A stretch of DNA of 64,000 nt, taken from assembly GCF_000425065.1 (NCBI RefSeq), contig NZ_AULB01000038.1:1-64000 (forward strand), given 5' to 3'. The notes below the pieces were generated by a model. It made no database searches. It was given only the letters and a program-made list of their open reading frames with translations, and was not told the origin of the DNA. Numbering within the stretch: the stretch's first letter is position 1; every line of letters begins with the position of its first letter. The position numbers and the translations under genes are program-made. Shown here piece by piece: positions 49,367 through 58,696 of this stretch. Source of the DNA: Actinomadura rifamycini DSM 43936 (GTDB lineage: Bacteria > Actinomycetota > Actinomycetes > Streptosporangiales > Streptosporangiaceae).

Positions 49367-52300
49367 ATGGCGTCGGTGAACAAGTCAACGAGCGGACCGG
49401 GGGACGAGCCCGTCCCCACGTACGTCCCCGAGTCCGAGATCCCCACGGCCGTCCTCCCCCTCCCCACCCCCGCGGCCGACGAGGCGGCGGAGGCGGAGGA
49501 GCCGTCCAGCACCCCGGCGAACGACGACCCCGCAGGCGACGCGGAGCCCGCCGACGAGGACTGGACGACCACCGCCACGGACGCGCCCCCGGCCGCCAAC
49601 ACACAGGACGCCCCCGAAGCCCCCACAAGCAAGTCCGCACCGCCCGGCGCGTCCGGCATCACCCCGGCCCCTCAGCGTGCGACCGAGCCCCAAGAGGCCA
49701 GCAGCGACGCACAGGACGTACCTGCAACGGCGCCACCGACCGGCGGCGGCATTCGCGCGCAAGACGACCCTGAAGACGCGCAGGCGCCCCACCACAAGAC
49801 GTCCGGCCAACGAACCGCCGAAGAAGCCAGCGCGGCCATCGACGCGGACGTCGACCCTCGGGACGACGCCAACTCCGACGACTCCCAAGCGGTACCAGGC
49901 GAATTTCCGGCGCCCGGCAGCCAGGCGGAAGACGTCTCCGCGAGCGAGCCCGCGCCACCCTCCGCGTCCGGCATCACCCCGGCCACGGAACATGCGACCG
50001 AGCCCGAAGAGACCACCGGCGACGGCCAGACGTCCGGCACCACGAGCACGGACGACAACACACCCCTCCCCGAACCGACAGCGGACGAGCCCACCGCCGC
50101 AACCACCAGCCAGACGGAAGACGTCTCCGCGAGCGAGCCCGCACCGCCCGCCGCGTCCAGCATCACCCCGGCCCCGGAACGCCCGAACGAGCCCCAAGAG
50201 GCCGGCGCCGACCACCTCCCCCCGACCGGCTCGGAAACCGACGACACCGGCGACAGCCCGACGTCCGGCATCATGACCACGGACCACGACACGGCCCTCC
50301 CTGAACCGGCAGCGGACGAGACCACGGCAACCGCCAGCCAGACGGAAGACGTCTCCGCGAGCGAGCCCGCACCGCCCGCCGCGTCCGGCGCCACCCCGGC
50401 CCCGGAACGTCCGAGCGAGCCCGAAAAGGGCGCCGACGACGACCTCCCCCCGACCGGCGGCGGCATTCGCGCGCAGGACGACTCCGAAGACGCGCAGGTG
50501 CTCCACCACGAGACGTCCGGCCCACCAGCCGCCGAAGAAGAAGGCGGCGCGGCCATCGACTCGGACTTCGAGCCTCGGGACGACACCGCCGAAGCGGTAC
50601 CGGACGAGCTCGCGGCAACCGGCAGCCAGGCGGAAGACGAATCCGCAGGTGAGCCGTCCCCGCCCGGCGCGTCCGGCTTCACCCCGGCCCCGGAGCGTCC
50701 GAGCGAGGCCGAAGAGGGCGCCGGCGACGACCTCCCCCCGACCGGCTCGGGGAGCGGCGACACCGGCGGCCATGGCGACGCGCGGGCGCTCCGCCACGAG
50801 ACGTCCGGCCTGCCAGCCGCCGAAGAAGAAGCCGGCGCGGCCATCGACTCGGACTTCGAGCCTCGGGACGACGCCGCCGAGGCGGTAGCGGACGAACCCG
50901 CGGCAACCGGCGGCCAGGCGGAGGGGGCCGCGCCGCCTGGGGCGTCCGGCAGCGCCTCCGCCTCGGGGAGCGACAGCGGGCGGGCGCAGCCCGACGACGC
51001 CGCCGGGTCCGGGCGGACGTTCGACGGCCACGGCAGTGGGGACGGGGGCTCGGACGGCTCGGGGGACGGGGCCGGGGGGTTCGATGAGGGCGTCGAGCGG
51101 GTGTGCGCGGCGCTGATCGACGTGTACGAGAGGCTCGAGGAGGCGCCGCGCGGCGAGGGGACGGTCGGCTGGGCGGGTCAGCTCGCGGCCCTGCGGGCGT
51201 TCCGCGAGCGGCGGGTCGCGGGGGATTGGGACACCCTCGCCCGGTTCGTCATGGATGCGCGGGACGGGACGGACGGGGTCCGCATCGTGCCCGTGTCCGA
51301 GGAGGCGCACGTGGCGGCGGCCGTCCGGGAGGTCGTGGACGGCATGCTCGCGGCGGGCGAGCGGGCCCTCGTGCTGGCGCCGACGGCGCTGCAGGCGGCC
51401 GCGGTGCTGCGCGGGTTCGAGGACGACGCCGGGGTGTTCGCGCTGGCCGTGGACACCGAGCCGGGGGACGCGCCGCCCGAGCCGCCCCGGAAGCCGCCGG
51501 CGCGGCCGAAGCCGCCGCACGGGACCGTCGAGTTCAAGCGGGCGCCGGACGTCACGCGGGCGCAGGAGCTGCCGGTTCCGCCCGCGCCGGAGACGTGGGT
51601 GCGCGGCGCGGTGCTGCGGGCGAGCGGGGCGGCGTGGCGGCAGTCGTGGGACACGGAGCTGCGGATGCTCCGGCGCGGGCTGCTGTGGCTGGAGCAGTGG
51701 CCGCGCGACCACGCGACGCTGGAGTCGGTGCGGGCCGAGAACGTGCGGCGGCGCGAGGCGTTCGAGGCGGAGCGGGCGGCGCTGGCCACGGCGATCGAGG
51801 AGGCGCGGGCCGCGGCGGAGGCCGCGGAGGGCGCGGCCGCCGAGGCGGCGGCGGAGGCCGAGCGGCTGGACGTCGAGCAGCGTGCGGCCGAGGCGGAGCT
51901 GGCGGGCCCGCAGGCGGAGGCGGAGCGGCTGCAGGCCGCCGCGGACACGGCGTCCGCGCAGGCCGGGGAGCTGACGCGCGTCGCCGACGCGGCCCACGCG
52001 CGGTGCATGGAACTCGGCCAGCGGGCGCAGGCCGCGCAGGGCGAGATGCAGGCGGCGCGGCAGACGGAGGAGTCGCTGGCGGACGAGTTGCAGCGGGCGC
52101 AGGAGGCGCTGCCGGCGGCGGTCCACGAGGCCGAGCGGGCGGTGGCGGCGGACGCGGACGCGGCGGCGGAGGGCCACGCGAGCTACTACCGGCTGGTGTC
52201 GGCGGAGTCGGCCCTGTCGGCGATGCAGAAGAAGATGTCGCTCGGTCAGCGGCTGCACGTGGCGTCGCCGCCGTCAGGGCTGCGGAGCATGCGCGCCGAG

Positions 52301-53689
52301 GTGAAGGCGCGGCGGCGGGAGGCGGACGAGGCGGCGAAGCGGGCGGCGGAGGCCCGGCACGCGGCGGAGGAGGCCGACCGGCTGCGGCGCGGGCTCGACC
52401 AGTTCGTCACCGACGGCAGCGCCCGGATCGGGGCGGCGCGGGAGGCGCAGCAGCGGCTCGGCGAGGAGCTCGCCTGGCTCGCGACGGAGCGGGAGCGGGC
52501 GGACGCCGAGCACCGCGAGCAGGCGCGGCTCGCGGCGGAGGCGGTGCATCGCGCGACGGAGGCGGGCCTGGAGGCCCGGATGGCGAAGCAGGCCGCGCGG
52601 AAGATCGAGGAGCGCGTCGAGGCGGCGCGGGCCGCGCGGGAGGAGGCCCTCGCCGTGGCCGAGCGGGAGGGCGCGGCCGGCGAGGAGGCGGCCCGGCGCG
52701 CGGCGGACGCGGCGGCCGAACTGGAGCGCCGTTCCACGGAGGGGCAAGACGAGTTCGCCGCACGTGACGCCGAACTGCAAGCGGCCGAGGACGCGGAGGC
52801 GCGCGCGCGAGAGCACGTGGAGGAGATCTGCGGTTCCGACCCGTCGGTCGAACCCGACGCGATCGCCGCGCACCAGTCCCGGGCGATGGCCCGCATCGAG
52901 GAGCTCACCGCGTATCTGGACGGCCGCGCGCCCGACGGCGACGTCCTCCTGCGCACCGCCGACGTGGTCGTCGGGACGCCCGTCGCCGCGGGCCTCGCGC
53001 TGGACGACGCCGAGTTCGACGCGCTGATCACCGCGGGGGACGTCCGGGACGCGGACTTCCTCGTCGGCGCCGTCCGCACCCACCGCTGGGTCCTGGTCGG
53101 CCCGCCCGGCGCGACGCCGCCCGCCCACCGCGAGTACGCCGGCGAGGAGCCCGCCGACCGCCTGACCCGCGGCCCGCTCAACCGCGCCGCCGTCGCACCC
53201 CGAACCCCGCACCCCGAGGACGGCCCCGGCTCGTCGCCCGACGCCACCTCGACCGTGGACGCGCCACCCCGCACCGCCGCACCCGAGGACGCAACCCACG
53301 CGGACACCACGCTCAACGAACCGCCCGCGTCCAGCGAACCGGACGTCGCAGACGAAACGCGCCTCGACAACACGACCGACGAACCGGACGGGACGCGCGT
53401 GGAGTCCATGCCCGACGAACCGGCCGTCCAGGACGTGACCCGCGCCGACAACACGACCGCCGACGGGCCACCAGCCGCGCGCGACCAACCAGACGAAACC
53501 CGCCTGGACCACACGACCGCCGAACCGTCCGCACCCGACGAACCGGACGGGACGCGCGTGGAGTCCGCACCCGACGAACCGGACGTCGAAGACGCGACCC
53601 GCGTGGACCTCAGAACCGCCGAACCTGTCGCCGAGGACGAGACGCGCGTCGACCACGCGCCCGGCGGGTCGTCCTCCGCGTCCGACTGA
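49367..53689 (+). CDS. Giant acidic repeat and coiled-coil protein with helicase-like remnants (1440 aa)
   Basis: Residues about 1-570 are acidic, Pro/Ser/Thr-rich and repetitive, with a 96-codon unit. Residues about 571-700 look like the first part of a DNA2/UPF1-type SF1 helicase: GERALVLAPTALQAAAVL matches motif Ia, but the Walker A loop before it is replaced by SEEAHVAAAV. A coiled coil fills about 790-1160. Then ADVVVGTPVAAGLALDDAEF and DFLVGAVRTHRWVLVG (about 1195-1245) match the region around motifs II and III, with the DE of motif II replaced (DALITAGD). The second RecA lobe is missing. The tail (about 1329-1430) has seven TRxD/E motifs. No signal peptide or TM; function unknown. Confidence 0.8.
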   Translation: MASVNKSTSGPGDEPVPTYVPESEIPTAVLPLPTPAADEAAEAEEPSSTPANDDPAGDAEPADEDWTTTATDAPPAANTQDAPEAPTSKSAPPGASGITPAPQRATEPQEASSDAQDVPATAPPTGGGIRAQDDPEDAQAPHHKTSGQRTAEEASAAIDADVDPRDDANSDDSQAVPGEFPAPGSQAEDVSASEPAPPSASGITPATEHATEPEETTGDGQTSGTTSTDDNTPLPEPTADEPTAATTSQTEDVSASEPAPPAASSITPAPERPNEPQEAGADHLPPTGSETDDTGDSPTSGIMTTDHDTALPEPAADETTATASQTEDVSASEPAPPAASGATPAPERPSEPEKGADDDLPPTGGGIRAQDDSEDAQVLHHETSGPPAAEEEGGAAIDSDFEPRDDTAEAVPDELAATGSQAEDESAGEPSPPGASGFTPAPERPSEAEEGAGDDLPPTGSGSGDTGGHGDARALRHETSGLPAAEEEAGAAIDSDFEPRDDAAEAVADEPAATGGQAEGAAPPGASGSASASGSDSGRAQPDDAAGSGRTFDGHGSGDGGSDGSGDGAGGFDEGVERVCAALIDVYERLEEAPRGEGTVGWAGQLAALRAFRERRVAGDWDTLARFVMDARDGTDGVRIVPVSEEAHVAAAVREVVDGMLAAGERALVLAPTALQAAAVLRGFEDDAGVFALAVDTEPGDAPPEPPRKPPARPKPPHGTVEFKRAPDVTRAQELPVPPAPETWVRGAVLRASGAAWRQSWDTELRMLRRGLLWLEQWPRDHATLESVRAENVRRREAFEAERAALATAIEEARAAAEAAEGAAAEAAAEAERLDVEQRAAEAELAGPQAEAERLQAAADTASAQAGELTRVADAAHARCMELGQRAQAAQGEMQAARQTEESLADELQRAQEALPAAVHEAERAVAADADAAAEGHASYYRLVSAESALSAMQKKMSLGQRLHVASPPSGLRSMRAEVKARRREADEAAKRAAEARHAAEEADRLRRGLDQFVTDGSARIGAAREAQQRLGEELAWLATERERADAEHREQARLAAEAVHRATEAGLEARMAKQAARKIEERVEAARAAREEALAVAEREGAAGEEAARRAADAAAELERRSTEGQDEFAARDAELQAAEDAEARAREHVEEICGSDPSVEPDAIAAHQSRAMARIEELTAYLDGRAPDGDVLLRTADVVVGTPVAAGLALDDAEFDALITAGDVRDADFLVGAVRTHRWVLVGPPGATPPAHREYAGEEPADRLTRGPLNRAAVAPRTPHPEDGPGSSPDATSTVDAPPRTAAPEDATHADTTLNEPPASSEPDVADETRLDNTTDEPDGTRVESMPDEPAVQDVTRADNTTADGPPAARDQPDETRLDHTTAEPSAPDEPDGTRVESAPDEPDVEDATRVDLRTAEPVAEDETRVDHAPGGSSSASD
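49833..50930 (+). repeat. In-frame degenerate repeats inside the giant gene
   Basis: A run ending in GGCCATCGAC starts at 50551 and again at 50839, exactly 288 bp (96 codons) apart, with a diverged copy at 49833. The segment GAAGACGTCTCCGCGAGCGA recurs near 49928, 50117 and 50346. The repeats encode variants of SASEPAPPAASG ... DLPPTG ... ETSG ... IDSDFEPRDD. Confidence 0.85.
53351..53655 (+). repeat. Seven Thr-Arg-x-Asp/Glu motifs in the giant protein tail
   Basis: DETRLD, DGTRVE, DVTRAD, DETRLD, DGTRVE, DATRVD and DETRVD occur in about 100 residues, each with acidic residues before Thr and Asp/Glu at +3. This spacing is the classical FHA ligand rule (pThr-x-x-Asp). Confidence 0.85.
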
Positions 53690-53718
53690 TCGGACGAGCA
53701 GGCCGCCCCGGCCACTGG

Positions 53719-53745
53719 CGCCACCGGCGCCGGCCGCCGGTGGCG
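53719..53745 (+). terminator. Hairpin after the giant gene
   Basis: CGCCACCGG (53719-53727) pairs with CCGGTGGCG (53737-53745), a 9-bp stem with a 9-nt loop 30 bp past the stop, in a convergent gap. Confidence 0.6.
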
Positions 53746-53823
53746 AGGGAGCATGGGGGAGTCGGGAATGCGGGGTGCCCGAGGAGCGGGCGGGCGTCCT
53801 CGGGCGGTTCGGGGGCGGGCGGG

Positions 53824-54249
53824 TCAGTCGTCGTCGTCCACGAACAGGTTCAGCACCCAGCCGACGACACCGACGACGATCGCGCCCCAGAAGGCGGGCC
53901 AGAAGCCGTCGACGTGGAAGGGGAGTTCGAGGCGCGCGGCGACCTCGCTGGTGAGCCAGAGCAGCAGCGCGTTGACGACGAGGCCGATGAGGCCGAGGGT
54001 GAGGACGTAGAAGGCGCAGCCCAACGTCTTGACGATCGGCTTGATGATCGCGTTGACGATGCCGAAGACGACGGCGACGCCGAGGAGGGTGAGCGCTCGT
54101 CCGCCGGCCGTGTCGCCGACGCTCGAGACGCCCTGGACGGTGATGCCGTGGATCAGCGCGGTGGCGGCCCACAGGGCGACCGCGGTGATGCCCACCTTGA
54201 GAAGAATGCGCACATCACCAGGGTGCGCGGTCGACCCCGGGGCCGCCAT
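53824..54249 (-). CDS. Small four-TM membrane protein (phage-holin-family/YvlD-like)
   Basis: 141 residues from ATG 54249 behind AGGGACTG. Four hydrophobic spans with the family core FGIVNAIIKPIVKTLGCAFY, LGLIGLVVNALLLWLTSE and a C-terminal Asp run (VDDDD). The name phage holin is historical; these are chromosomal membrane proteins of unclear role. Not part of a prophage here. Confidence 0.88.
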   Translation of the reverse strand: MAAPGSTAHPGDVRILLKVGITAVALWAATALIHGITVQGVSSVGDTAGGRALTLLGVAVVFGIVNAIIKPIVKTLGCAFYVLTLGLIGLVVNALLLWLTSEVAARLELPFHVDGFWPAFWGAIVVGVVGWVLNLFVDDDD

Positions 54250-54305
54250 CAGTCCCTGCGGCGATTCTGCGGGGTGCGTCGATCACCGTCAGGTAGGAGA
54301 CGGCC

Positions 54306-54779
54306 TCATTCGCTCCGGTCGAAGAAGGGCGACGTGACGGACGGTCCGCGCCCTGCGGGGGCGGGGGCGGGGGCGGGGGCGGGCTCGGGGCGCGGCGGCC
54401 ACACCTGGGGGCCGGGGCGTCCGGGCTGCCGCTCGGCGGGCGGCGTCCCGCCCTTGCCCTGGCGGGCGCGCGCGAGTTCGCGCTCGAGCCGCCGCTTCTC
54501 CATCTCGAGGGTGGTGAGCGACTCCTCGTGCTCCTCGCGCAGGTCGCGCAGGTCGCGGCGGGCGCGCAGGATGCGTCCGGCGCCCATGAACGTGAACATC
54601 ATGCCGATGACGAAGACGGCCGCGACGGCGGCCCCGGCGACGAACACCTGCCATTCGTTGCCGACGACGGGCACGTCCTGGCCGAAGACGACCAGTCCGG
54701 CGGGGTCGTTGTTGGCGAGCAGGACGCCCGCCCCGACCGTGATCGCCGCCGCTACCAGGAGGAATCCGACGAAAACCAT
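54306..54779 (-). CDS. LapA-like two-TM membrane protein with coiled-coil tail
   Basis: 157 residues from ATG 54779 behind GAGGAGC. Two spans (FVGFLLVAAAITVGAGVLLA and VFVAGAAVAAVFVIGMMFTF) flank a short loop with NDPAGLVVFGQDV, followed by a basic helical coil and a Pro-rich tail. The pattern resembles LapA-domain or DUF1049 proteins. It follows the divergent HAD gene region and precedes the holin-like gene by 56 bp. The role is unknown. Confidence 0.75.
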   Translation of the reverse strand: MVFVGFLLVAAAITVGAGVLLANNDPAGLVVFGQDVPVVGNEWQVFVAGAAVAAVFVIGMMFTFMGAGRILRARRDLRDLREEHEESLTTLEMEKRRLERELARARQGKGGTPPAERQPGRPGPQVWPPRPEPAPAPAPAPAGRGPSVTSPFFDRSE

Positions 54780-55019
54780 GTGCAGAGCTCCTCTGCTGTG
54801 ACTCCGGAGGGGGTACGGAGGAAACCCACCATGCCAGACACCCCCTACCGAGAACCGAAAAATCAGCATTCGTCCGAATCGGGTTCCGCTCCCCTCGCCC
54901 CGGGTACCCATCGAGGACGCCGAGGCCGCGCGGGCCGTCCGCGCGGTCCCGCGAGAACGGCCGCGGCTTTCGAGACATCCGACACACCAGACGCACCCGC
55001 GAAGATCCGGAGGACGACC

Positions 55020-55679
55020 ATGCCCCTGGAGGCCATCGTGTTCGACCTGGACGGGGTCCTGATCGACTCCGAGCCCGTCTGGGAGGACGTCCGGCGGGCC
55101 TACGTCGCCGAGCTCGGCGGGCGCTGGCTGCCGGACACGCAGGAGCGGCTGATGGGGATGAGCACCGACGAGTGGGCCGCGTACATCGCGTCCGACCTGG
55201 TCGACGGGGTGTCCGCGGAGGACGTCGCGTACGCGGTGATCGACCGGATGTCGCAGCGGTACGCTGCGCACCTGCCCGTCCTGCCGGGCGCGCGCGACGC
55301 CGTCCGCCGGATGGCCGCGATCCGCCGCCTGGGGCTCGCCAGCTCGTCCCCGCGCGCGCTGATCGACATCGTCCTCGGCCGGCTCGGCGTCGACGCGCTG
55401 TTCCCGGCGACCGTCTCCACCGAGGAGGTCGACCGGGGCAAACCGGCACCGGACGGCTACCTCATGGTCGCCGCGCAGCTCGGGGTGCCCGCGGACGCGT
55501 GCGTCGCGATCGAGGACTCGTCCAACGGCCTGCGCTCCGCGCACGCCGCGGGGATGCGGGTGGTCGCGATCCCGCGCCCCGCGCACCCGCCCGCGCCGGA
55601 CGCCCTGGAGCTCGCCGCCCACGTCGCGGACGATCTCGACGGCCTGACGGAGGAGGTTATCCACAAGGTGGCGAAGTGA
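55020..55679 (+). CDS. HAD-superfamily phosphatase (beta-phosphoglucomutase-like)
   Basis: 219 residues from ATG 55020 with GGAGG upstream. HAD motifs are complete: FDLDGVLIDSE (I), LASSSPR (II), GKPAPDGYL (III) and IEDSSNGLRSAHAAG (IV). A small helical cap follows motif I. It should dephosphorylate or isomerise a small phosphate ester in the cytosol. The substrate is not deducible. Confidence 0.9.
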   Translation: MPLEAIVFDLDGVLIDSEPVWEDVRRAYVAELGGRWLPDTQERLMGMSTDEWAAYIASDLVDGVSAEDVAYAVIDRMSQRYAAHLPVLPGARDAVRRMAAIRRLGLASSSPRALIDIVLGRLGVDALFPATVSTEEVDRGKPAPDGYLMVAAQLGVPADACVAIEDSSNGLRSAHAAGMRVVAIPRPAHPPAPDALELAAHVADDLDGLTEEVIHKVAK

Positions 55680-55702
55680 CGCACCGTGTCGGCGGCGGCT
55701 CC

Positions 55703-55715
55703 TAGTATGGGCGGA
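55703..55715 (+). promoter_or_regulatory. -10 element of a possible leaderless recQ transcript
   Basis: TAGTAT (55703-55708) lies 6 bp before the recQ ATG (55715) and there is no ribosome-binding site between. A start at the A of ATG would give a leaderless mRNA, a frequent arrangement in actinobacteria. No good -35 was seen. Confidence 0.45.
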
Positions 55716-57562
55716 TGTCCTCCCCCGAGACTCCCGAGTCCTTCGTGACGGACGAGATCGACGAGACGCTGCGGCGCGTGTTCGGCTACGACACGTTCCG
55801 GGACGGCCAGCGCGACATCGTCCAGCACGTGGTCTCCGGCGGGGACGCGCTGGTCCTGATGCCGACGGGCGGCGGGAAGTCGCTCTGCTACCAGATCCCG
55901 GCGCTGGTCCGGAAGGGCACCGGCATCGTGATCTCCCCGCTGATCGCCCTCATGCAGGACCAGGTGGACGCCCTGCGGGCCCTCGGCGTCCGCGCGGGCT
56001 TCCTCAACTCCACCCAGGACCTGGACGAGCGCCGCATCGTCGAGGCGCAGTTCGCGCAGGGCGAGCTCGACCTGCTCTACCTCGCGCCCGAGCGGCTGCG
56101 GCTGCCCGCGACCGTCGAGCTGCTCGACCGCGGCGACGTGTCGCTGTTCGCGATCGACGAGGCGCACTGCGTGTCGCAGTGGGGGCACGACTTCCGGCCC
56201 GACTACCTGATGCTGTCCGGGCTGCACGAGCGCTGGCCGGACGTCCCGCGCATCGCCCTCACCGCGACGGCGACCGAGGCGACGCGCGCCGAGATCGCCT
56301 CCCGGCTCGGCCTCGACCGGGCCCGGCACTTCGTCGCGAGCTTCGACCGCCCGAACATCCAGTACCGCATCGAGCCGAAGACCGACGCGAAACGCCAGCT
56401 CCTGCGGCTGCTGCAGACCGAGCACCAGGGCGACGCGGGCATCGTCTACTGCCTGTCGCGCAACTCGGTGGAGAAGCACGCGCAGTTCCTCACCGAGAAC
56501 GGCATCGAGGCCGTCCCGTACCACGCGGGGCTGGACGCGGAGACGCGCGCGACGAACCAGTCGCGGTTCCTGCGGGAGGACGGGCTCGTCGTCGTCGCGA
56601 CGATCGCGTTCGGCATGGGCATCGACAAACCGGACGTCCGGTTCGTCGCCCACCTCGACCTGCCCAAGTCGGTCGAGGGCTACTACCAGGAGACCGGCCG
56701 CGCGGGACGCGACGGGCTCCCGTCCACGGCCTGGCTCGCCTACGGCCTGCAGGACGTCGTCAACCTGCGCAAGATGATCGACTCCGGGGAGGGCGACGCG
56801 GCGTTCCGGCGCCGCCAGGCGACCCACCTCGACGCGATGCTCGCGCTGTGCGAGACGCCCGGGTGCCGCCGCGTCCAGCTGCTGAACTACTTCGGGCAGG
56901 ACGCCGAGCCGTGCGGCAACTGCGACACCTGCATCACGCCGCCCGAGACGTGGGACGCGACCGTCCCGGCCCAGAAGGTCCTGTCGACGGTCGTGCGGCT
57001 GGAGCGGGAGCGGCGGCAGAAGTTCGGCGCCGGGCACATCATCGACATCCTGCTCGGGAAGAAGAACGCGAAGATCATCCAGTTCGACCACGACTCGCTG
57101 AAGACGTTCGGCATCGGCCCCGAACTCCGCGACGTCGAGTGGCGCGGCGTCGTCCGGCAGCTCCTCGCCCAGGGGCTGATCGCCGTCGAGAGCAACTACG
57201 GCGCGCTCGTCCTCACGGACGCGAGCGGCGAGGTGCTGCGCGGCGCCCGCCAGGTGATGATGCGCCGCGAACCCGAACGGACCGCCGCGAAGGCCGCCAA
57301 GTCCGCGAAGGACCGCAAGGCGCCCGTCGAGCTGCCCGCCGAGGCCGCGCCGCTGTTCGAGCGGCTCCGCGCCTGGCGCGCCGCGACGGCGAAGGAGCAG
57401 GGCGTCCCGGCCTACGTGATCTTCCACGACGCCACGCTCCGCGAGATCGCCACCGTGCGCCCGACGACCCTCGCCGAGCTCGGCGGCGTCGGCGGCGTCG
57501 GCGAGAACAAGCTGGCGAAGTACGGCGACCAGGTCCTCGAAACCCTCACCGCGACCGACTGA
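55715..57562 (+). CDS. recQ: ATP-dependent DNA helicase RecQ
   Basis: 615 residues, similar to E. coli RecQ (about 610). Helicase motifs: MPTGGGKSLCYQ (I), IDEAHCVSQWGHDFRPDY (II), TATATE (III), GIVYCLSRNSVEKHA, and GRAGRDGLPS (VI). The RQC zinc module is visible as CETPGCRR...CGNCDTC and the HRDC domain at about 525-610. It unwinds DNA 3'-5' in recombination and repair. Confidence 0.95.
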   Translation: MSSPETPESFVTDEIDETLRRVFGYDTFRDGQRDIVQHVVSGGDALVLMPTGGGKSLCYQIPALVRKGTGIVISPLIALMQDQVDALRALGVRAGFLNSTQDLDERRIVEAQFAQGELDLLYLAPERLRLPATVELLDRGDVSLFAIDEAHCVSQWGHDFRPDYLMLSGLHERWPDVPRIALTATATEATRAEIASRLGLDRARHFVASFDRPNIQYRIEPKTDAKRQLLRLLQTEHQGDAGIVYCLSRNSVEKHAQFLTENGIEAVPYHAGLDAETRATNQSRFLREDGLVVVATIAFGMGIDKPDVRFVAHLDLPKSVEGYYQETGRAGRDGLPSTAWLAYGLQDVVNLRKMIDSGEGDAAFRRRQATHLDAMLALCETPGCRRVQLLNYFGQDAEPCGNCDTCITPPETWDATVPAQKVLSTVVRLERERRQKFGAGHIIDILLGKKNAKIIQFDHDSLKTFGIGPELRDVEWRGVVRQLLAQGLIAVESNYGALVLTDASGEVLRGARQVMMRREPERTAAKAAKSAKDRKAPVELPAEAAPLFERLRAWRAATAKEQGVPAYVIFHDATLREIATVRPTTLAELGGVGGVGENKLAKYGDQVLETLTATD

Positions 57563-57694
57563 CCCCGTCCCGGACAAGCGCCCGGCGTGGACGAGCCCCG
57601 GCGCCGAGTCGAACACCCCGCGCCCGCCCCGGACGGACGGGGCGAGGCGGGTCTCCGTCCCGCCGCCCGGACGGACGACGGGTGGTGGGGGATG

Positions 57695-58636
57695 TCAGGT
57701 CAGGGGGTGGGCCTGGATGACTCCGCCCGGGCCTTCGGCGAGCACGGTCGGGCGGCCGTCCAGGCTCGTGATCAGCACGGACTCCGCGGCACCCGGCAGC
57801 GGGTCGCCGACCTGCGCGCCCTCGGCGAGGTCCCAGATCCGGACGGTGCCGTCCTCGGAGCCGGTGACGGCGAGGGGGCGGCCGCCGACGGTGGCGGCGT
57901 CCAGGGCGTTGATGGGGTCCGGGTGGGCCGGGAGCGTCGCGAGGAGCGGCCGGTCGCCGTCCAGCGCCCACACCCGCACCTCGCCGCCGTCGCCTCCCGC
58001 GACCGCGACCGGGCGGTCGCCGAGCCGGGTCAGTGCGACGCCGCGGACGGGCTCCCCGTCCCCGGCCCGCCACCAGGCCGTCCGCCGCCGGGTGCGCAGG
58101 TCCCAGACGCCGACCATCCCGTCGTAGCCGCCGGCGATCAGTGCGGGACGGTCGCCGGCGGTGCCCGCGGCGAGGTCGAGGATCGCCTCCTCGTGGTCGA
58201 CGGCCAGTTCCGCGGGCTCGGCCTCGGACGGGTCCCACAGGGCGAGCCCGCCGCCGTAGTCGCCGGACGCGAACACCGTGGCGCCGTCGATCCGGGCGGC
58301 GGCGACGGCGGTGACCGGGTCGTCCTCCTCGTCCACCTGCCGGAGGACCTCGCCGGTCCGCAGGTCCCAGGCGGCCATGGCGTGGTTCTCGCTGCCGCCC
58401 ACGATGACCAGCCGGTCGCCGTGCGGCGCCGCGGCCACGCAGTCGAAGTCGGGGTCGGCGTCGGGGTACTCGTCGAAGTGGGGCCGGAGCGGCGCCTTGG
58501 CCCAGACGTCCCCGGCGGGGTCCCACGTCCAGGCGCCGCCGTACTCGGCGACGACGACCAGGGACCGTCCGTCCGCCTCGATCACACCGATGTCGCTGAT
58601 GGGCCGCCCGGAGGGCAGGGGGCTGCTGATGATCAT
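57695..58636 (-). CDS. WD40-type beta-propeller protein
   Basis: 313 residues made of about seven blades ending in WD-like motifs (MAAWDLRTGEV, LALWDPSEAE, VGVWDLRTRR, VRVWALDGDR, VRIWDLAEGA). No signal peptide or additional domain. It is probably a cytosolic protein-interaction platform. It converges on recQ and lies 60 bp from the macro-domain gene on the same strand. Confidence 0.88.
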   Translation of the reverse strand: MIISSPLPSGRPISDIGVIEADGRSLVVVAEYGGAWTWDPAGDVWAKAPLRPHFDEYPDADPDFDCVAAAPHGDRLVIVGGSENHAMAAWDLRTGEVLRQVDEEDDPVTAVAAARIDGATVFASGDYGGGLALWDPSEAEPAELAVDHEEAILDLAAGTAGDRPALIAGGYDGMVGVWDLRTRRRTAWWRAGDGEPVRGVALTRLGDRPVAVAGGDGGEVRVWALDGDRPLLATLPAHPDPINALDAATVGGRPLAVTGSEDGTVRIWDLAEGAQVGDPLPGAAESVLITSLDGRPTVLAEGPGGVIQAHPLT

Positions 58637-58696
58637 TGCGCGACCCTAACGACCGCCGGTGACACCGACCGCCGACGCGCGTCTTCCGTTCGCGTG

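Noticed and set aside
53824..54249. Prophage, from the holin-family protein
   Set aside because: The name is a family label; no integrase, capsid, lysin or att sites are near.
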